NCBI GenBank assembly: GCA_947384285.1
Contig: CANDGI010000009.1
Span: forward strand, 1-64,000
From: an uncultured Lachnospiraceae bacterium
GTDB taxonomy: Bacteria; Bacillota; Clostridia; Lachnospirales; Lachnospiraceae
Reading direction: 5' to 3'
Length of the DNA stretch: 64,000 nucleotides
Part shown: piece by piece, positions 53,408 to 62,800 of the stretch
Layout of the letters: each line of letters starts with the position of its first letter
Numbering within the stretch: position 1 is the first letter of the stretch
Position numbers and translations under genes: made by a program
The notes under the pieces: model-generated
Told to the model about the DNA's origin: nothing
Seen by the model: only the letters and a program-made list of their open reading frames with translations
Database searches by the model: none

Positions 53408-54558
53408 CGGAAAAAAATACAATACATAAAAAGGACGCATCCTGCCAAGGCTTTCCTAATAAGTACGAATGCTGGTTTGCAGGGCTTCCTGGTATCTCCG
53501 GTAAAAAGAAAATCCATATCCGGGCAGTATTCCCAGAAATAGAAGAATTATACCGGATAAAACCGGGACAATTAGAAAAAATTTCCTGGCTGGCAGAGAA
53601 GGAGCGGGGAGCCATTGTAACCGGGCAGGAGGCGCCGGAACCAGAGCTGGAGAAGCAGAGGCAGTATTGCATACACAATGGGATAAAGCTGGCGGTTTGG
53701 CAGGATAAGGATTATCCCAGGCGTTTGAAGCATATTTACAATCCGCCTTATGGGATTTATTACAAAGGAAGCCTGCCGCCCGAGAAGGCTTTTGCAGTTG
53801 CGGTGGTCGGGGCAAGGAACTGCTCTGCTTACGGCAGGAGGGCGGCACAGGAGATCGGATTTTCCCTGGCAAAGCAGGGGGTGTCCGTCATCAGCGGCAT
53901 GGCGGCAGGCATCGACGGAGTGGGGCATCAGGGCGCTCTCCAGGCAGGGGGCAGGACATATGGGGTGTTAGGGTGCGGCGTGGACGTGTGTTATCCTGCC
54001 AGGCACCAGAAGCTGTATGAAGCCATCCCAGGAAAGGGCGGCCTTCTCTCGGAGTATCCGCCCCATAGGAAGCCTCTGGCCTTCTGTTTTCCTCAGAGGA
54101 ACCGGATTATCAGCGGCCTGTCGGAGGTGGTTATTGTGGTGGAGGCCAGGGAGAAAAGCGGCGCGCTGATTACGGCGGATTTTGCCTTGGAGCAGGGAAA
54201 AGAGGTCTATGCGGTGCCAGGAAGGATTGGAGACGCCTTAAGCCAGGGAACCAACCGGCTGATTGGGCAGGGGGCGGGAATTTTTCTTTCCCTGGAAGAT
54301 TTTCAGAAAGAAATGGGAATTTTTACAGATTTTATAGAACCTGCCGCCAGAAAAGAAAAATTATCTCTTGAAAAATCAGAAAGGTTGGTGTATAGTTGTC
54401 TGGATTTAAGTCCAAAAAATCTGGACGAGCTTATGGCAGAGACAGCTTTTTCTTTTCTGGAGCTTGTGGAAATTTTGGAATCTCTTACAAGGAAAGGCTG
54501 TATACTAGAAGTATATAAAAATTATTTTATCAGGTCAGAAATTTTTGGTTTTTCATAA
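53404..54558 (+). CDS. dprA: DNA-processing protein DprA
   Basis: Loads RecA on incoming single-stranded DNA. 384 residues. N-terminal SAM-like region (about 15-90), Rossmann-like DprA core (VVGARNCSAYGRRAAQE, ISGMAAGIDGVGHQGAL, GVLGCGVDVCYPARHQ, PQRNRIISGLSEVVIVVEA, SGALITADFALEQGKEVYAVPG) and a C-terminal winged-helix part. The ATG overlaps the comM stop. Together with comM and topA it forms a cluster common in Firmicutes; it does not prove competence. Confidence 0.94.
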   Translation: MTEKNTIHKKDASCQGFPNKYECWFAGLPGISGKKKIHIRAVFPEIEELYRIKPGQLEKISWLAEKERGAIVTGQEAPEPELEKQRQYCIHNGIKLAVWQDKDYPRRLKHIYNPPYGIYYKGSLPPEKAFAVAVVGARNCSAYGRRAAQEIGFSLAKQGVSVISGMAAGIDGVGHQGALQAGGRTYGVLGCGVDVCYPARHQKLYEAIPGKGGLLSEYPPHRKPLAFCFPQRNRIISGLSEVVIVVEAREKSGALITADFALEQGKEVYAVPGRIGDALSQGTNRLIGQGAGIFLSLEDFQKEMGIFTDFIEPAARKEKLSLEKSERLVYSCLDLSPKNLDELMAETAFSFLELVEILESLTRKGCILEVYKNYFIRSEIFGFS

Positions 54559-54588
54559 AGCAACGAACTGTTAAAGGAGCAAGGACAC

Positions 54589-56661
54589 ATGGCGAAATAT
54601 CTGGTTATCGTGGAATCACCAGCAAAGGTGAAAACAATTAAAAAATTTTTGGGAAAAAATTATGAAGTGGCAGCATCCAACGGGCATGTGAGAGATTTGC
54701 CGAAAAGCCAGCTTGGGATTGACGTGGAACATGATTATGAGCCGAAATATATTACCATCCGGGGAAAAGGGGATATTCTTGCCAATCTCAGGAAAGAGGT
54801 AAAGAAAGCAGAAAAAGTATATCTGGCAACGGACCCGGACCGGGAGGGGGAAGCAATTTCCTGGCATCTGTCAAAAGCCTTGAAGCTTGAGGATAAGAAT
54901 ATTTACCGGATTAGCTTTAATGAGATTACGAAAAATGCGGTAAAAGCCTCTTTGAAGCAAGCCAGGAAGATTGACATGAACCTGGTGGACGCCCAGCAGA
55001 CCAGGCGCATGCTGGACCGCATGGTAGGCTACCGGATCAGCCCCGTGCTGTGGGCGAAGGTGAAGAGAGGCCTAAGCGCCGGCAGGGTGCAGTCGGTGGC
55101 TTTACGGATTATCTGCGACAGGGAAGAGGAAATTAATGCATTTATTCCAGAAGAGTATTGGACCTTGGAGGCGCAGTTTGCAATTCCAGGGGAAAAGAAA
55201 GCCTTAACCGCCAAATTTTACGGAGATAAAAATGGAAAGATTGCCATCCGCTCCAGGGAAGAGATGGAACAAATCTTAAAGGAGCTTAAAGAGGAACAGT
55301 ACCAGGTGCTGGATGTGAAGAAGGGGGAGCGCACCAGGAAGGCGCCTCTGCCCTTTACCACAAGCACGCTGCAGCAGGAGGCGTCAAAGGTTTTGAACTT
55401 TTCCACCCAGAAAACCATGCGCCTGGCCCAGCAGTTATATGAGGGCGTGGATGTAAAGGGGCAGGGAACCGTTGGCGTCATTACCTATCTGAGAACGGAT
55501 TCCGTGCGTATCTCCGAGGAAGCAGACCAGGCAGCCAGAGAGTATATAGGGTCCAATTACGGAGAGAAATACCTGGCAAAGGGCGGCAGGGAGCAAAAGG
55601 GCGCTGGAAAGATACAGGACGCCCATGAAGCCATCCGGCCTTCGGACATCACAAGAACCCCGGTCATCCTCAAAGAATCCTTAAGCAGGGATCAGTTCCG
55701 GCTGTACCAGCTGATTTGGAAACGGTTTGCTGCAAGCCGTATGAGCAGCGCCGTGTATGAGACCACTTCCATTACCATCGGTGCTGGGGATTACCGGTTC
55801 CATGTGTCCGCTTCGAAGGTTGCCTTTGAAGGCTTCATGTCTGTCTACACCAGCGAGGAGGATGAGAAGGGTGAGAACAATGTGCTCTTAAAGTCCGTGG
55901 ACAAAGACACAGAACTAAAGGTAAAGGAGTTGGAGGAGAAGCAGCATTTCACCCAGCCCCCGGCTCATTTTACAGAAGCCTCCCTGGTCAAAGCGCTGGA
56001 GGAGCAGGGGATTGGCCGGCCCAGCACCTATGCGCCTACCATTACCACCCTTTTGGGCAGGCGGTATGTGGTAAAGGAGAACAAAAACCTTTACATTACC
56101 GAGCTGGGCGAAGTGGTAAATTCCATTATGTTAGAGGCATTTCCAACCATTGTGGATGAGAATTTTACTGCCAATATGGAATCCCTGCTGGATAAGGTGG
56201 CAGAAGGGAATGTAGGCTGGAAAGCGGTCATCAGCAATTTTTACCCGGATCTGGAGCAGGCGGTCCAGGCGGCAGAAAAGGATTTGGAAAAGATACAGAT
56301 TGAAGACGAGGTCACAGATGTGGTCTGCGATTTGTGCGGCCGGAATATGGTGATAAAATACGGCCCCCATGGAAGGTTTTTGGCCTGTCCCGGGTTCCCG
56401 GAATGCCGCAATACCAAGCCGTACCTGGAAAAAATAGGGGTGGAATGCCCAAAATGCGGAAAAGAAATCGTAATGAAAAAGACGAAGAAGGGCAGGAAGT
56501 ATTACGGGTGTGAGGACAATCCTGACTGTGATTTTATGAGCTGGCAGAAGCCCTTCAAGGAAAAGTGTCCGGAATGCGGCGGATACATGGTAGAAAAAGG
56601 CAATAAACTGGTATGTGCAGATGCCCAATGCGGATTTGTCAAAGAAAAGGAAGAAAAGTAA
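54589..56661 (+). CDS. topA: DNA topoisomerase I
   Basis: Relaxes negative supercoils. 690 residues. N-terminal Toprim domain (KYLVIVESPAKVKTIKKFLG, ATDPDREGEAISWHL), catalytic Tyr about residue 300 in VITYLRTDSVRIS, RMLDRMVGYRISPVLW and GIGRPSTYAPTITTLLGR. The C-terminus has three four-Cys zinc ribbons (CDLCGRNMV...CPGFPEC; CPKCGKEIV...CEDNPDC; CPECGGYMV...CADAQC). AAAGGAGCAAGGACAC precedes the ATG. Confidence 0.97.
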   Translation: MAKYLVIVESPAKVKTIKKFLGKNYEVAASNGHVRDLPKSQLGIDVEHDYEPKYITIRGKGDILANLRKEVKKAEKVYLATDPDREGEAISWHLSKALKLEDKNIYRISFNEITKNAVKASLKQARKIDMNLVDAQQTRRMLDRMVGYRISPVLWAKVKRGLSAGRVQSVALRIICDREEEINAFIPEEYWTLEAQFAIPGEKKALTAKFYGDKNGKIAIRSREEMEQILKELKEEQYQVLDVKKGERTRKAPLPFTTSTLQQEASKVLNFSTQKTMRLAQQLYEGVDVKGQGTVGVITYLRTDSVRISEEADQAAREYIGSNYGEKYLAKGGREQKGAGKIQDAHEAIRPSDITRTPVILKESLSRDQFRLYQLIWKRFAASRMSSAVYETTSITIGAGDYRFHVSASKVAFEGFMSVYTSEEDEKGENNVLLKSVDKDTELKVKELEEKQHFTQPPAHFTEASLVKALEEQGIGRPSTYAPTITTLLGRRYVVKENKNLYITELGEVVNSIMLEAFPTIVDENFTANMESLLDKVAEGNVGWKAVISNFYPDLEQAVQAAEKDLEKIQIEDEVTDVVCDLCGRNMVIKYGPHGRFLACPGFPECRNTKPYLEKIGVECPKCGKEIVMKKTKKGRKYYGCEDNPDCDFMSWQKPFKEKCPECGGYMVEKGNKLVCADAQCGFVKEKEEK

Positions 56662-56718
56662 GAAAATTTAACGAAAGCGCCCAGAAAGGCATTGCCGGTT
56701 TTTGGAAAAAATAACAGA

Positions 56719-56733
56719 AATAGTTTGAAAATT
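56719..56733. promoter_or_regulatory. Possible CodY box upstream of codY
   Basis: AATAGTTTGAAAATT matches the CodY consensus AATTTTCWGAAAATT with three mismatches, 43 bases upstream of the codY -35 box. Suggests autoregulation, but one degenerate site in an A/T-rich region is weak evidence. Confidence 0.35.
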
Positions 56734-56775
56734 GAAAAAATTGATAAAAAAGCCCGGAAAAATAAAAGAAACTTA

Positions 56776-56804
56776 TTGAAATTTGTCAAAAACCATGGTA
56801 GAAT
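56776..56804 (+). promoter_or_regulatory. Promoter of codY
   Basis: TTGAAA, 17 bases, TAGAAT, 48 bases before the codY start. Confidence 0.6.
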
Positions 56805-56852
56805 TCAAAATAATACAACAGGTGTAACGTTTAAAAATTTGGGAGGAGTTCT

Positions 56853-57641
56853 ATGAGTGTCCAGTTACTAGACAAGACAAGGAAGATCAATAAGCTGCTG
56901 CATAATAACAGTTCCTCAAAAGTAGTCTTCAGTGATATCTGCGAAGTCCTGACAGAGATTTTGGAATCCAATATCCTGGTAATCAGCAGGAAGGGAAAGG
57001 TGTTGGGAACCAGTCATGAAGAGGGGACGGAGGAGATTAAAGAACTGATTGCGGATGAGGTGGGCGGATTTATTGATCCGTTATTGAATGAACGCCTGCT
57101 GGGCATTTTATCTACCAAGGAGAATGTCAATCTGGAGACGCTGGGATTTGTTTCCGAAGACGTACGCAGCTACCAGGCAATTATTACACCAATTGATATT
57201 GCCGGCGAACGGCTGGGAACCTTGTTTGTATACCGCCAGGAGAAGCAGTACGATATTGATGATATTATCCTAAGCGAGTATGGAACCACGGTAGTGGGAT
57301 TGGAGATGATGCGTTCTGTCAATGAGGAGAATGCAGAGGAGAATCGGAAGGTACAGATTGTAAAGTCCGCCATTGGAACCCTTTCTTTTTCAGAATTGGA
57401 AGCCATCACACATATTTTTGATGAGATGGAGGGGAAGGAAGGAATTTTAGTTGCCAGCAAAATTGCTGACCGGGTAGGCATTACCAGAAGCGTTATCGTC
57501 AATGCACTCAGGAAGTTTGAGAGCGCCGGGGTTATAGAATCCCGCTCTTCCGGTATGAAAGGGACTTACATCAAGGTACTGAATGATGTGGTGTTTGACG
57601 AGCTGGATAAGATAAAAAAGCAGAATATGAAACATAACTAA
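56853..57641 (+). CDS. codY: Global nutrient-responsive regulator CodY
   Basis: Represses many stationary-phase genes when GTP and branched-chain amino acids are abundant. 262 residues: N-terminal GAF ligand domain (1-155) beginning MSVQLLDKTRKINKLLH, a linker helix, and a C-terminal winged helix with ASKIADRVGITRSVIVNALRKFESAGVIESRSSGMKGTYI. TGGGAGGAGTTCT precedes the ATG. It stands between topA and the flagellar operon, an arrangement close to that of Bacillus, where codY directly precedes flgB. Confidence 0.96.
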   Translation: MSVQLLDKTRKINKLLHNNSSSKVVFSDICEVLTEILESNILVISRKGKVLGTSHEEGTEEIKELIADEVGGFIDPLLNERLLGILSTKENVNLETLGFVSEDVRSYQAIITPIDIAGERLGTLFVYRQEKQYDIDDIILSEYGTTVVGLEMMRSVNEENAEENRKVQIVKSAIGTLSFSELEAITHIFDEMEGKEGILVASKIADRVGITRSVIVNALRKFESAGVIESRSSGMKGTYIKVLNDVVFDELDKIKKQNMKHN

Positions 57642-57877
57642 AGGGAATTGGTTATTTACAAGAAAAGGGATTTGTAGGTGAGAACTATAAGTCCTTTTTG
57701 TACGCAAAAAAGGGAAAACAGCATGAAAGAAGGGAAGGGAGACAGCGAAACCTTTAATAAGTAGGAAGAGAATCAGGAAAAATGTGGATAAGGAGGCAGA
57801 AGATACCGCAAATAGCGCCTGTCTCGACAATATGACACAAGATAAGGTAAAAATTCTTGAAAAACTGCAAAAAGGGC
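57642..57877. other. Gap between codY and the flagellar promoter
   Basis: No gene is supported. The A/T-rich stretch contains several unrelated short frames and no convincing terminator with a T-tract. Confidence 0.5.
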
Positions 57878-57906
57878 TTGCAATCTTATCTAGTTAATTA
57901 TAATAT
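57878..57906 (+). promoter_or_regulatory. Promoter of the flagellar operon
   Basis: TTGCAA, 17 bases, TAATAT (with overlapping TATAAT two bases upstream at shorter spacing), 68 bases before flgB. It is of sigma-A type; no sigma-28 box was seen. Confidence 0.6.
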
Positions 57907-57973
57907 ATAGAATAGAATGTAATTAAAAATCGGGGTACTAGGGCAGATATTAGAAGATGGAAGGAGCAATCGT

Positions 57974-58372
57974 ATGTTAAGCAGTGGTATTTATGATTAT
58001 ATTGATGTAATGAATAAAGCCGCGGATGCCACATGGCTGCGGGATACTGCCATCAGTAACAATATTGCGAATGGCGATACGCCAGGCTATAAACGGCAGG
58101 ATGTGGATTTTGAAGGAGTCTTTCAGAGGGAGCTTGGCAAGATGAAGTATGTTTCCCTGGATGAGAAGATGAGTGACATCAATGAGGGGCATATGACCCA
58201 TTTGGATGCGCAGATTTATACCGATGCGGAGAATTATTCCTATCGGTTAGATAAGAATAATGTAGACCCGGAGCAGGAATATGCAGAGCTGGCGTCCACA
58301 AGAATTAAGTATAACGCTTTGATAGACAGTATGACCAGGGAGTTTCAGAGAATTAAGAGTGTCATTAAGTAG
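57974..58372 (+). CDS. flgB: Flagellar basal-body rod protein FlgB
   Basis: Proximal rod subunit of the flagellum. 132 residues; N-terminal rod motif NKAADATWLRDTAISNNIANGDTPGYKRQDVDFE with the typical NIANxxTPGYK, and a C-terminal helix. GGAAGGAGCAATCGT precedes the ATG. First gene of the flagellar operon, followed by flgC and fliE. Confidence 0.96.
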   Translation: MLSSGIYDYIDVMNKAADATWLRDTAISNNIANGDTPGYKRQDVDFEGVFQRELGKMKYVSLDEKMSDINEGHMTHLDAQIYTDAENYSYRLDKNNVDPEQEYAELASTRIKYNALIDSMTREFQRIKSVIK

Positions 58373-58411
58373 GATCAGGCTACATAAGAATAGAAAATAG
58401 GAGGAATCAGT

Positions 58412-58852
58412 ATGTCGCTATTTCAATCGTTTGATATTAACACGTCCGCGCTGACGGCACAGCGGTTCCGGATGGATGTGATTTCTGAAAATGTTGCAAA
58501 TGTTACAACGACAAGGACCGAGGATGGTACGCCTTACCGGCGTAAGATTGTAACATTCCGGGAGAAGAATGTTACGCCGTTCAGCAGGGTGTTGAGCAAT
58601 ACCAGGGAAGCTTATCTGGGAAACGGCGTGAAGGTGTCAAAAGTTTCCGAGGATACAGAAAGTGAATTTGTGATGAAGTATGACCCATCCCATCCAGATG
58701 CGGATGAAAATGGATATGTATCTTATCCCAATGTAAATATCATCACAGAGATGACCAATATGATAGACGCCAGCCGGTCCTATGAGGCAAACCTTACTGC
58801 TTTTGAGACAAGTAAGGCCATTGCATTAAAGGGACTGGAGCTTGGAAAATAA
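58412..58852 (+). CDS. flgC: Flagellar basal-body rod protein FlgC
   Basis: Rod subunit, 146 residues. FDINTSALTAQRFRMDVISENVANVTTTRTEDGTPYRRK is the rod N-terminus; the C-terminus has YVSYPNVNIITEMTNMIDASRSYEANLTAFE, characteristic of FlgC. AGGAGGAATCAGT precedes the ATG. Confidence 0.96.
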   Translation: MSLFQSFDINTSALTAQRFRMDVISENVANVTTTRTEDGTPYRRKIVTFREKNVTPFSRVLSNTREAYLGNGVKVSKVSEDTESEFVMKYDPSHPDADENGYVSYPNVNIITEMTNMIDASRSYEANLTAFETSKAIALKGLELGK

Positions 58853-58922
58853 ACGGAATGGACTTGCCGTTTAATGGCAGACAGGCCGGAAGATGAATGA
58901 TAATGTCAGGGAGGCTTTTTAA

Positions 58923-59234
58923 ATGGATATATCAGTATTGAGCAGCGTTGGGTCACAGTACATTAAGAATGCGGCAATGGAAAATGACCAGCTTACAGTC
59001 AAGGATAAAGGGTTTGACAGTTTGCTTCAGTCAGCAATGGGCATGGTGAACGAAGCCAGTGATTTGCAGAACAAGGCAGAAGAAGCGGAAGTCCAGTTTA
59101 TGCTGGGGTATGCCACGAATACCCATGATTTGAATGCAATACAGGAAAAAGCAGATATTGCTTTGAATTATACGATAGCAGTCAGGGACAAAATGATTGA
59201 AGCATATAAAGAGATTATGAATATGCAGATTTAA
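58923..59234 (+). CDS. fliE: Flagellar hook-basal body complex protein FliE
   Basis: Joins the MS ring to the rod. 103 residues; C-terminal helix with LNAIQEKADIALNYTIAVRDKMIEAYKEIMNMQI is the FliE signature. Preceded by GGGAGGCTTTTTAA. A family B repeat follows directly, before fliF. Confidence 0.95.
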   Translation: MDISVLSSVGSQYIKNAAMENDQLTVKDKGFDSLLQSAMGMVNEASDLQNKAEEAEVQFMLGYATNTHDLNAIQEKADIALNYTIAVRDKMIEAYKEIMNMQI

Positions 59235-59256
59235 TGGGAAATGGCCATCTTTCCAG

Positions 59257-59313
59257 GCCTGCCGCCTGGCAGGCTTTTGGCCGTCCATGCTTATGGAAGC
59301 CGAAGGCTTTCAT
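59257..59313. repeat. Two-hairpin repeat family B, copy 4 (best preserved)
   Basis: GCCTGCC-GCCT-GGCAGGC (perfect stem 1), TTTTGGCCGTCCATGCT, then TATGGAAGCC-GAA-GGCTTTCATA (stem 2, one G-U pair). It sits between fliE and fliF inside the operon, so it is transcribed; stem 1 followed by TTTT could act as a partial terminator or RNA-stability element. Confidence 0.7.
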
Positions 59314-59350
59314 AATTTAAGTTGTTTAGAACGGGATGGGTGAAGGTTAT

Positions 59351-60958
59351 ATGCAGGAGAGAATTAGAGAGGTGCCGAAAAGGATACTGGAATGGTGGAA
59401 TAAATTTTCGGTAAAGCAGAAGACATTGCTTGCAAGTATTGCGGTTGCTGTGATTGTCGGCCTGGTGATTGTTTCAAAGATACTTACAACACCTACGATG
59501 GTATCCATCCGCAAGTGTGCGGATACCAAGGAAGCAGCAAAGGTAAAGGAATTATTAGAGGGAGAGGGCATTGATGCAGAAGTCTCTGATGATGGCCTTG
59601 AGTTTTGGGTAAAAGCCCAGGAGCAGGCCAATGCAGCGATTCTGCTGGGAGAGAATGGAATCCCAGCGTCTACATATGATTTGGAAAATGTATTTTCCGG
59701 CGGCTTCAGCAACACAGAGTCAGATAAGACTAAGCGTTACCAGCTCTATATGGAGAAGCAGCTGGAGGAAGATTTGGAACAGTTAGATGCGGTACGGACG
59801 GCTACCGTAAACTTAAGCGTGCCGGTGGATGACGGAACCGTATTGGCGTTGGAGGAAGATTCCTACGCGGCTGTTTATTTATCCTTGACAGATGAGATGG
59901 ACAGCGAGGTTGCGGCAGGACTGGCAAGGTGGATTGCAACGGCAATCGGCAATAAGGGGACAGACGACATTACGATTATGGACACCTCGGGGAATATGCT
60001 TTTTTCCGGCGGGGATTCCGCCACTGCCATGGGCAATGCCAGCACACAGCTTGCTTATAAGACCAAGGCGGAATCGGCGGTGAAAAGCCAGGTCAAGGAT
60101 GTCATGATGGGAACGAATGTGTTCAACAATGTTTCCGTAGGGTTGAATCTTGATGTGAATTTCAGAGAGACAAAGGACACGGATCATGAGTATTATACGC
60201 CGGAGGACACGGATCATGGCCCGGTTGCCAGCAGAAGGCTGTTTGAATCAGAAACTACGGGCGGCGTGCAAGGAGTTCCTGGGACAGACACTAATGATGA
60301 TGATACCGGGTATATGCTGGAGGACGGAGCAGCCTCTTCCCAGGCAACCAGTGAGACAAATGAACAGTATAATACCAGCGAGCGGATTAGAGAGACAATC
60401 GGCGGCGTGGGAGAAATCAATTACGAGACCTCTTCCATTACAGTAGTGGCCAGCCAGTACCGGAATTACAGCGAGGATGCCCTCAGAGCCAGCGGCCAGC
60501 TGGACGATATGACCTTTGACGAGTTTGTGGCACAGAACCGTGAACGGGTAAAGATGGAATTAGACGAGGACTTTGTGCAGATGGTAGCACGGGCGACCGG
60601 GTTTCCGGAAGAAAATGTCATGGTGGTCGGATACGAAGTGCCCTTTTTTGAGTATTCAGACAGCGGAAACAGAGGCGTGATGGATTACCTGCCGGTAGCG
60701 ATTGCCCTTATCATTATGGCAATGCTGGGCTATGTGGTATTCCGAAGCACCAGGCGGGAGCAGGCTGCAGAGGTGGAACCTGAGCTTTCCGTAGAGACTT
60801 TGCTGGCGTCTACGAAAGAGGCAGAAGAAGATTCCTTAGAAGATATTGGATTCTCTGATAAATCTGAGACACGTATCCTGATTGAGAAATTTGTAGATGA
60901 GAATCCAGAAGCAGTGGCGTCATTACTGCGAAATTGGTTGAACGAGGAGTGGGAATAG
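59351..60958 (+). CDS. fliF: Flagellar MS-ring protein FliF
   Basis: Forms the membrane ring on which the flagellum is built. 535 residues: membrane segment 1 at about 22-44 (LLASIAVAVIVGLVIVSKIL), large periplasmic-side ring-building domains (45-440, with ILLGENGIPASTYDLENVFSGGF and QLYMEKQLEEDLEQLDAVRTATVNLSVP), membrane segment 2 at about 443-463, and the C-terminal FliG-binding tail (ENPEAVASLLRNWLNEEWE). The ATG at 59351 follows GGGTGAAGG; an ATG 15 bases earlier is possible. Confidence 0.96.
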   Translation: MQERIREVPKRILEWWNKFSVKQKTLLASIAVAVIVGLVIVSKILTTPTMVSIRKCADTKEAAKVKELLEGEGIDAEVSDDGLEFWVKAQEQANAAILLGENGIPASTYDLENVFSGGFSNTESDKTKRYQLYMEKQLEEDLEQLDAVRTATVNLSVPVDDGTVLALEEDSYAAVYLSLTDEMDSEVAAGLARWIATAIGNKGTDDITIMDTSGNMLFSGGDSATAMGNASTQLAYKTKAESAVKSQVKDVMMGTNVFNNVSVGLNLDVNFRETKDTDHEYYTPEDTDHGPVASRRLFESETTGGVQGVPGTDTNDDDTGYMLEDGAASSQATSETNEQYNTSERIRETIGGVGEINYETSSITVVASQYRNYSEDALRASGQLDDMTFDEFVAQNRERVKMELDEDFVQMVARATGFPEENVMVVGYEVPFFEYSDSGNRGVMDYLPVAIALIIMAMLGYVVFRSTRREQAAEVEPELSVETLLASTKEAEEDSLEDIGFSDKSETRILIEKFVDENPEAVASLLRNWLNEEWE

Positions 60959-60962
60959 AGTT

Positions 60963-61973
60963 ATGGCAAATTCAGAAGAATATAATGGCGTCCAGAAAGC
61001 GGCGATTCTGCTTATTGCATTGGGGCCGGAAAAATCAGCTTCTATCTTCAAGCATTTGAAGGAAGAGGAAATCGAAGAATTAACCTTGGAAATTGCCAAT
61101 ACCAGAAGCATCTCTCCCCAGACAAAAGAGGATGTATTGAATGAGTTTTATCAGGTTTGTCTGGCGCAGCAGTATATTGCAGAGGGCGGTATCGGTTATG
61201 CGAAGGAACTGTTGGAGAAGGCGCTGGGACAGGAAAAAGCCCAGGGCGTTATTTCGAAGCTTACTGCTTCCCTGCAGGTGCGGCCCTTTGAGTTTGTGCG
61301 TAAGACAGACCCAGCCCAGCTTTTAAACTTTATCCAGGATGAACACCCTCAGACAATTGCTATGATTCTTTCCTATTTGTCCGCAGGGCAGGCGGCTATG
61401 ATTATTGGTTCTTTGCTGCCGGAGAAGCAGGCGGACGTAGCAAAACGTATTGCAATGATGGACAGAACTTCACCAGACGTTATAAAGGAAGTGGAGCGCG
61501 TGTTGGAACGGAAGCTTTCTACTTTGGTAAATCAGGATTACACGATTGTGGGCGGCGTGGATGCGATTGTTTCTATTTTAAATACCGTAGACCGCTCCAC
61601 CGAGAAGCATATTATGGAAACGCTTGAAATTGAAGAGCCCGAATTGGCAGATGAAATCCGTAAGAAGATGTTCGTATTCGAAGATATCCTTCTTTTGGAC
61701 GACCGTGCCATCCAGCGTGTACTCCGTGATGTGGATAACAATGAATTGGGAGTTGCCTTAAAGGCAGCCAATGAAGATGTACAGAATGTAATCTTTAAGA
61801 ATATGTCCAAGCGTCTGGCTACCATGATTAAAGAAGATATGGAATTTATGGGGCCGGTGCGTATGAAGGACGTAGAAGAAGCACAGCAGAAGATTGTAGG
61901 TATTATACGTAAGCTGGAGGATTCCGCAGAAATCGTAATCTCCAGAGGCGGAGGTGACGAGATCGTTGTCTAA
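60963..61973 (+). CDS. fliG: Flagellar motor switch protein FliG
   Basis: Torque-generating C-ring protein on the cytoplasmic face. 336 residues; N-terminal FliF-binding part (YNGVQKAAILLIALGPEKSASIFKHL), middle domain with EHPQTIAMILSYL (EHPQ motif), and the C-terminal motor domain with MFVFEDILLLDDRAIQRVLRDVD carrying the charged residues that meet MotA. Starts four bases after fliF. Confidence 0.97.
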   Translation: MANSEEYNGVQKAAILLIALGPEKSASIFKHLKEEEIEELTLEIANTRSISPQTKEDVLNEFYQVCLAQQYIAEGGIGYAKELLEKALGQEKAQGVISKLTASLQVRPFEFVRKTDPAQLLNFIQDEHPQTIAMILSYLSAGQAAMIIGSLLPEKQADVAKRIAMMDRTSPDVIKEVERVLERKLSTLVNQDYTIVGGVDAIVSILNTVDRSTEKHIMETLEIEEPELADEIRKKMFVFEDILLLDDRAIQRVLRDVDNNELGVALKAANEDVQNVIFKNMSKRLATMIKEDMEFMGPVRMKDVEEAQQKIVGIIRKLEDSAEIVISRGGGDEIVV

Positions 61974-62790
61974 TTTGTATAAGCAGCGGTATATCGTTGC
62001 CAATAACAGTAATGCAAGGGTAATCAATTCCAACGATAGAATTGAAGAGCGGATGCAGGAGCTGCGAAAAGAAATAGCCAGGCAGGGGTTCTTGGAACAA
62101 TCCAAAGATGGGTTTGTTGCGGGGCTGCAGGCGGATGTTGTGGAGGCAGTGCCGAAGGAGGAAGAGATATCTCCAGAGGAACTGTTAGAGCAAGCCAGGG
62201 AAGAGTCCGAGGCGATTCTTGCCAAGGCCAGGGAGCAGGCAGACGCCCTTCTGGCGGAAGCGAAAGAGGAAGCGGTTTCCATCCGGAAGCAGGCAGAAGA
62301 ATCAGGCTATGAAAACGGTTATGGGAACGGGCTTCAGGAGGGGAGTGAGAAGGCCGAAGCAGAGCTTGCCCTTGAGAAAAACCGGATGGAGGAAGAGCAG
62401 AACCAAATCAAAGAGGAGTACCGGCAGAAGATTGAAGAGTTAGAGCCTTATCTGGTGGATATTGTAGCGGATGTATTTGAAAAAGTGTTTCATGTGCAGT
62501 TTGATGATAAAAAGGAAATATTGATTTATCTGATCCAGCAGGCAATCTTAAGCGCGGAAGGAACCAAGGACTTCCAGGTACGGGTGAGCTTAAAAGATTA
62601 TGAGTTTATGGAAAACCACAAAAAAGAAATCACAGAGCGGGTTGGAGAAGCTGTCAACGTTGAAATTATGGCGGATGCGAGCCTGAAAGAAAGGCAGTGT
62701 ATGATTGAGACGGATTCCGGCGTATTTGACTGTGGTTCAGACGTCCAGCTCGACAATTTGATTAAAGCACTGCGGTCATTAAGTTTGTGA
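61966..62790 (+). CDS. fliH: Flagellar assembly protein FliH
   Basis: Regulates the export ATPase FliI. 274 residues: N-terminal [18 protein letters not shown], a long Glu/Ala/Lys coiled coil (about 60-160, with [26 protein letters not shown] containing GxxxG-type repeats), and a C-terminal V-ATPase-E-like domain ([18 protein letters not shown]). The likely start is TTG at 61966, inside fliG, after GGAGGTGACGAGATCG; GTG at 61954 is the alternative. Confidence 0.92.
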   Translation: MSNLYKQRYIVANNSNARVINSNDRIEERMQELRKEIARQGFLEQSKDGFVAGLQADVVEAVPKEEEISPEELLEQAREESEAILAKAREQADALLAEAKEEAVSIRKQAEESGYENGYGNGLQEGSEKAEAELALEKNRMEEEQNQIKEEYRQKIEELEPYLVDIVADVFEKVFHVQFDDKKEILIYLIQQAILSAEGTKDFQVRVSLKDYEFMENHKKEITERVGEAVNVEIMADASLKERQCMIETDSGVFDCGSDVQLDNLIKALRSLSL

Positions 62791-62800
62791 GGGAAATATC

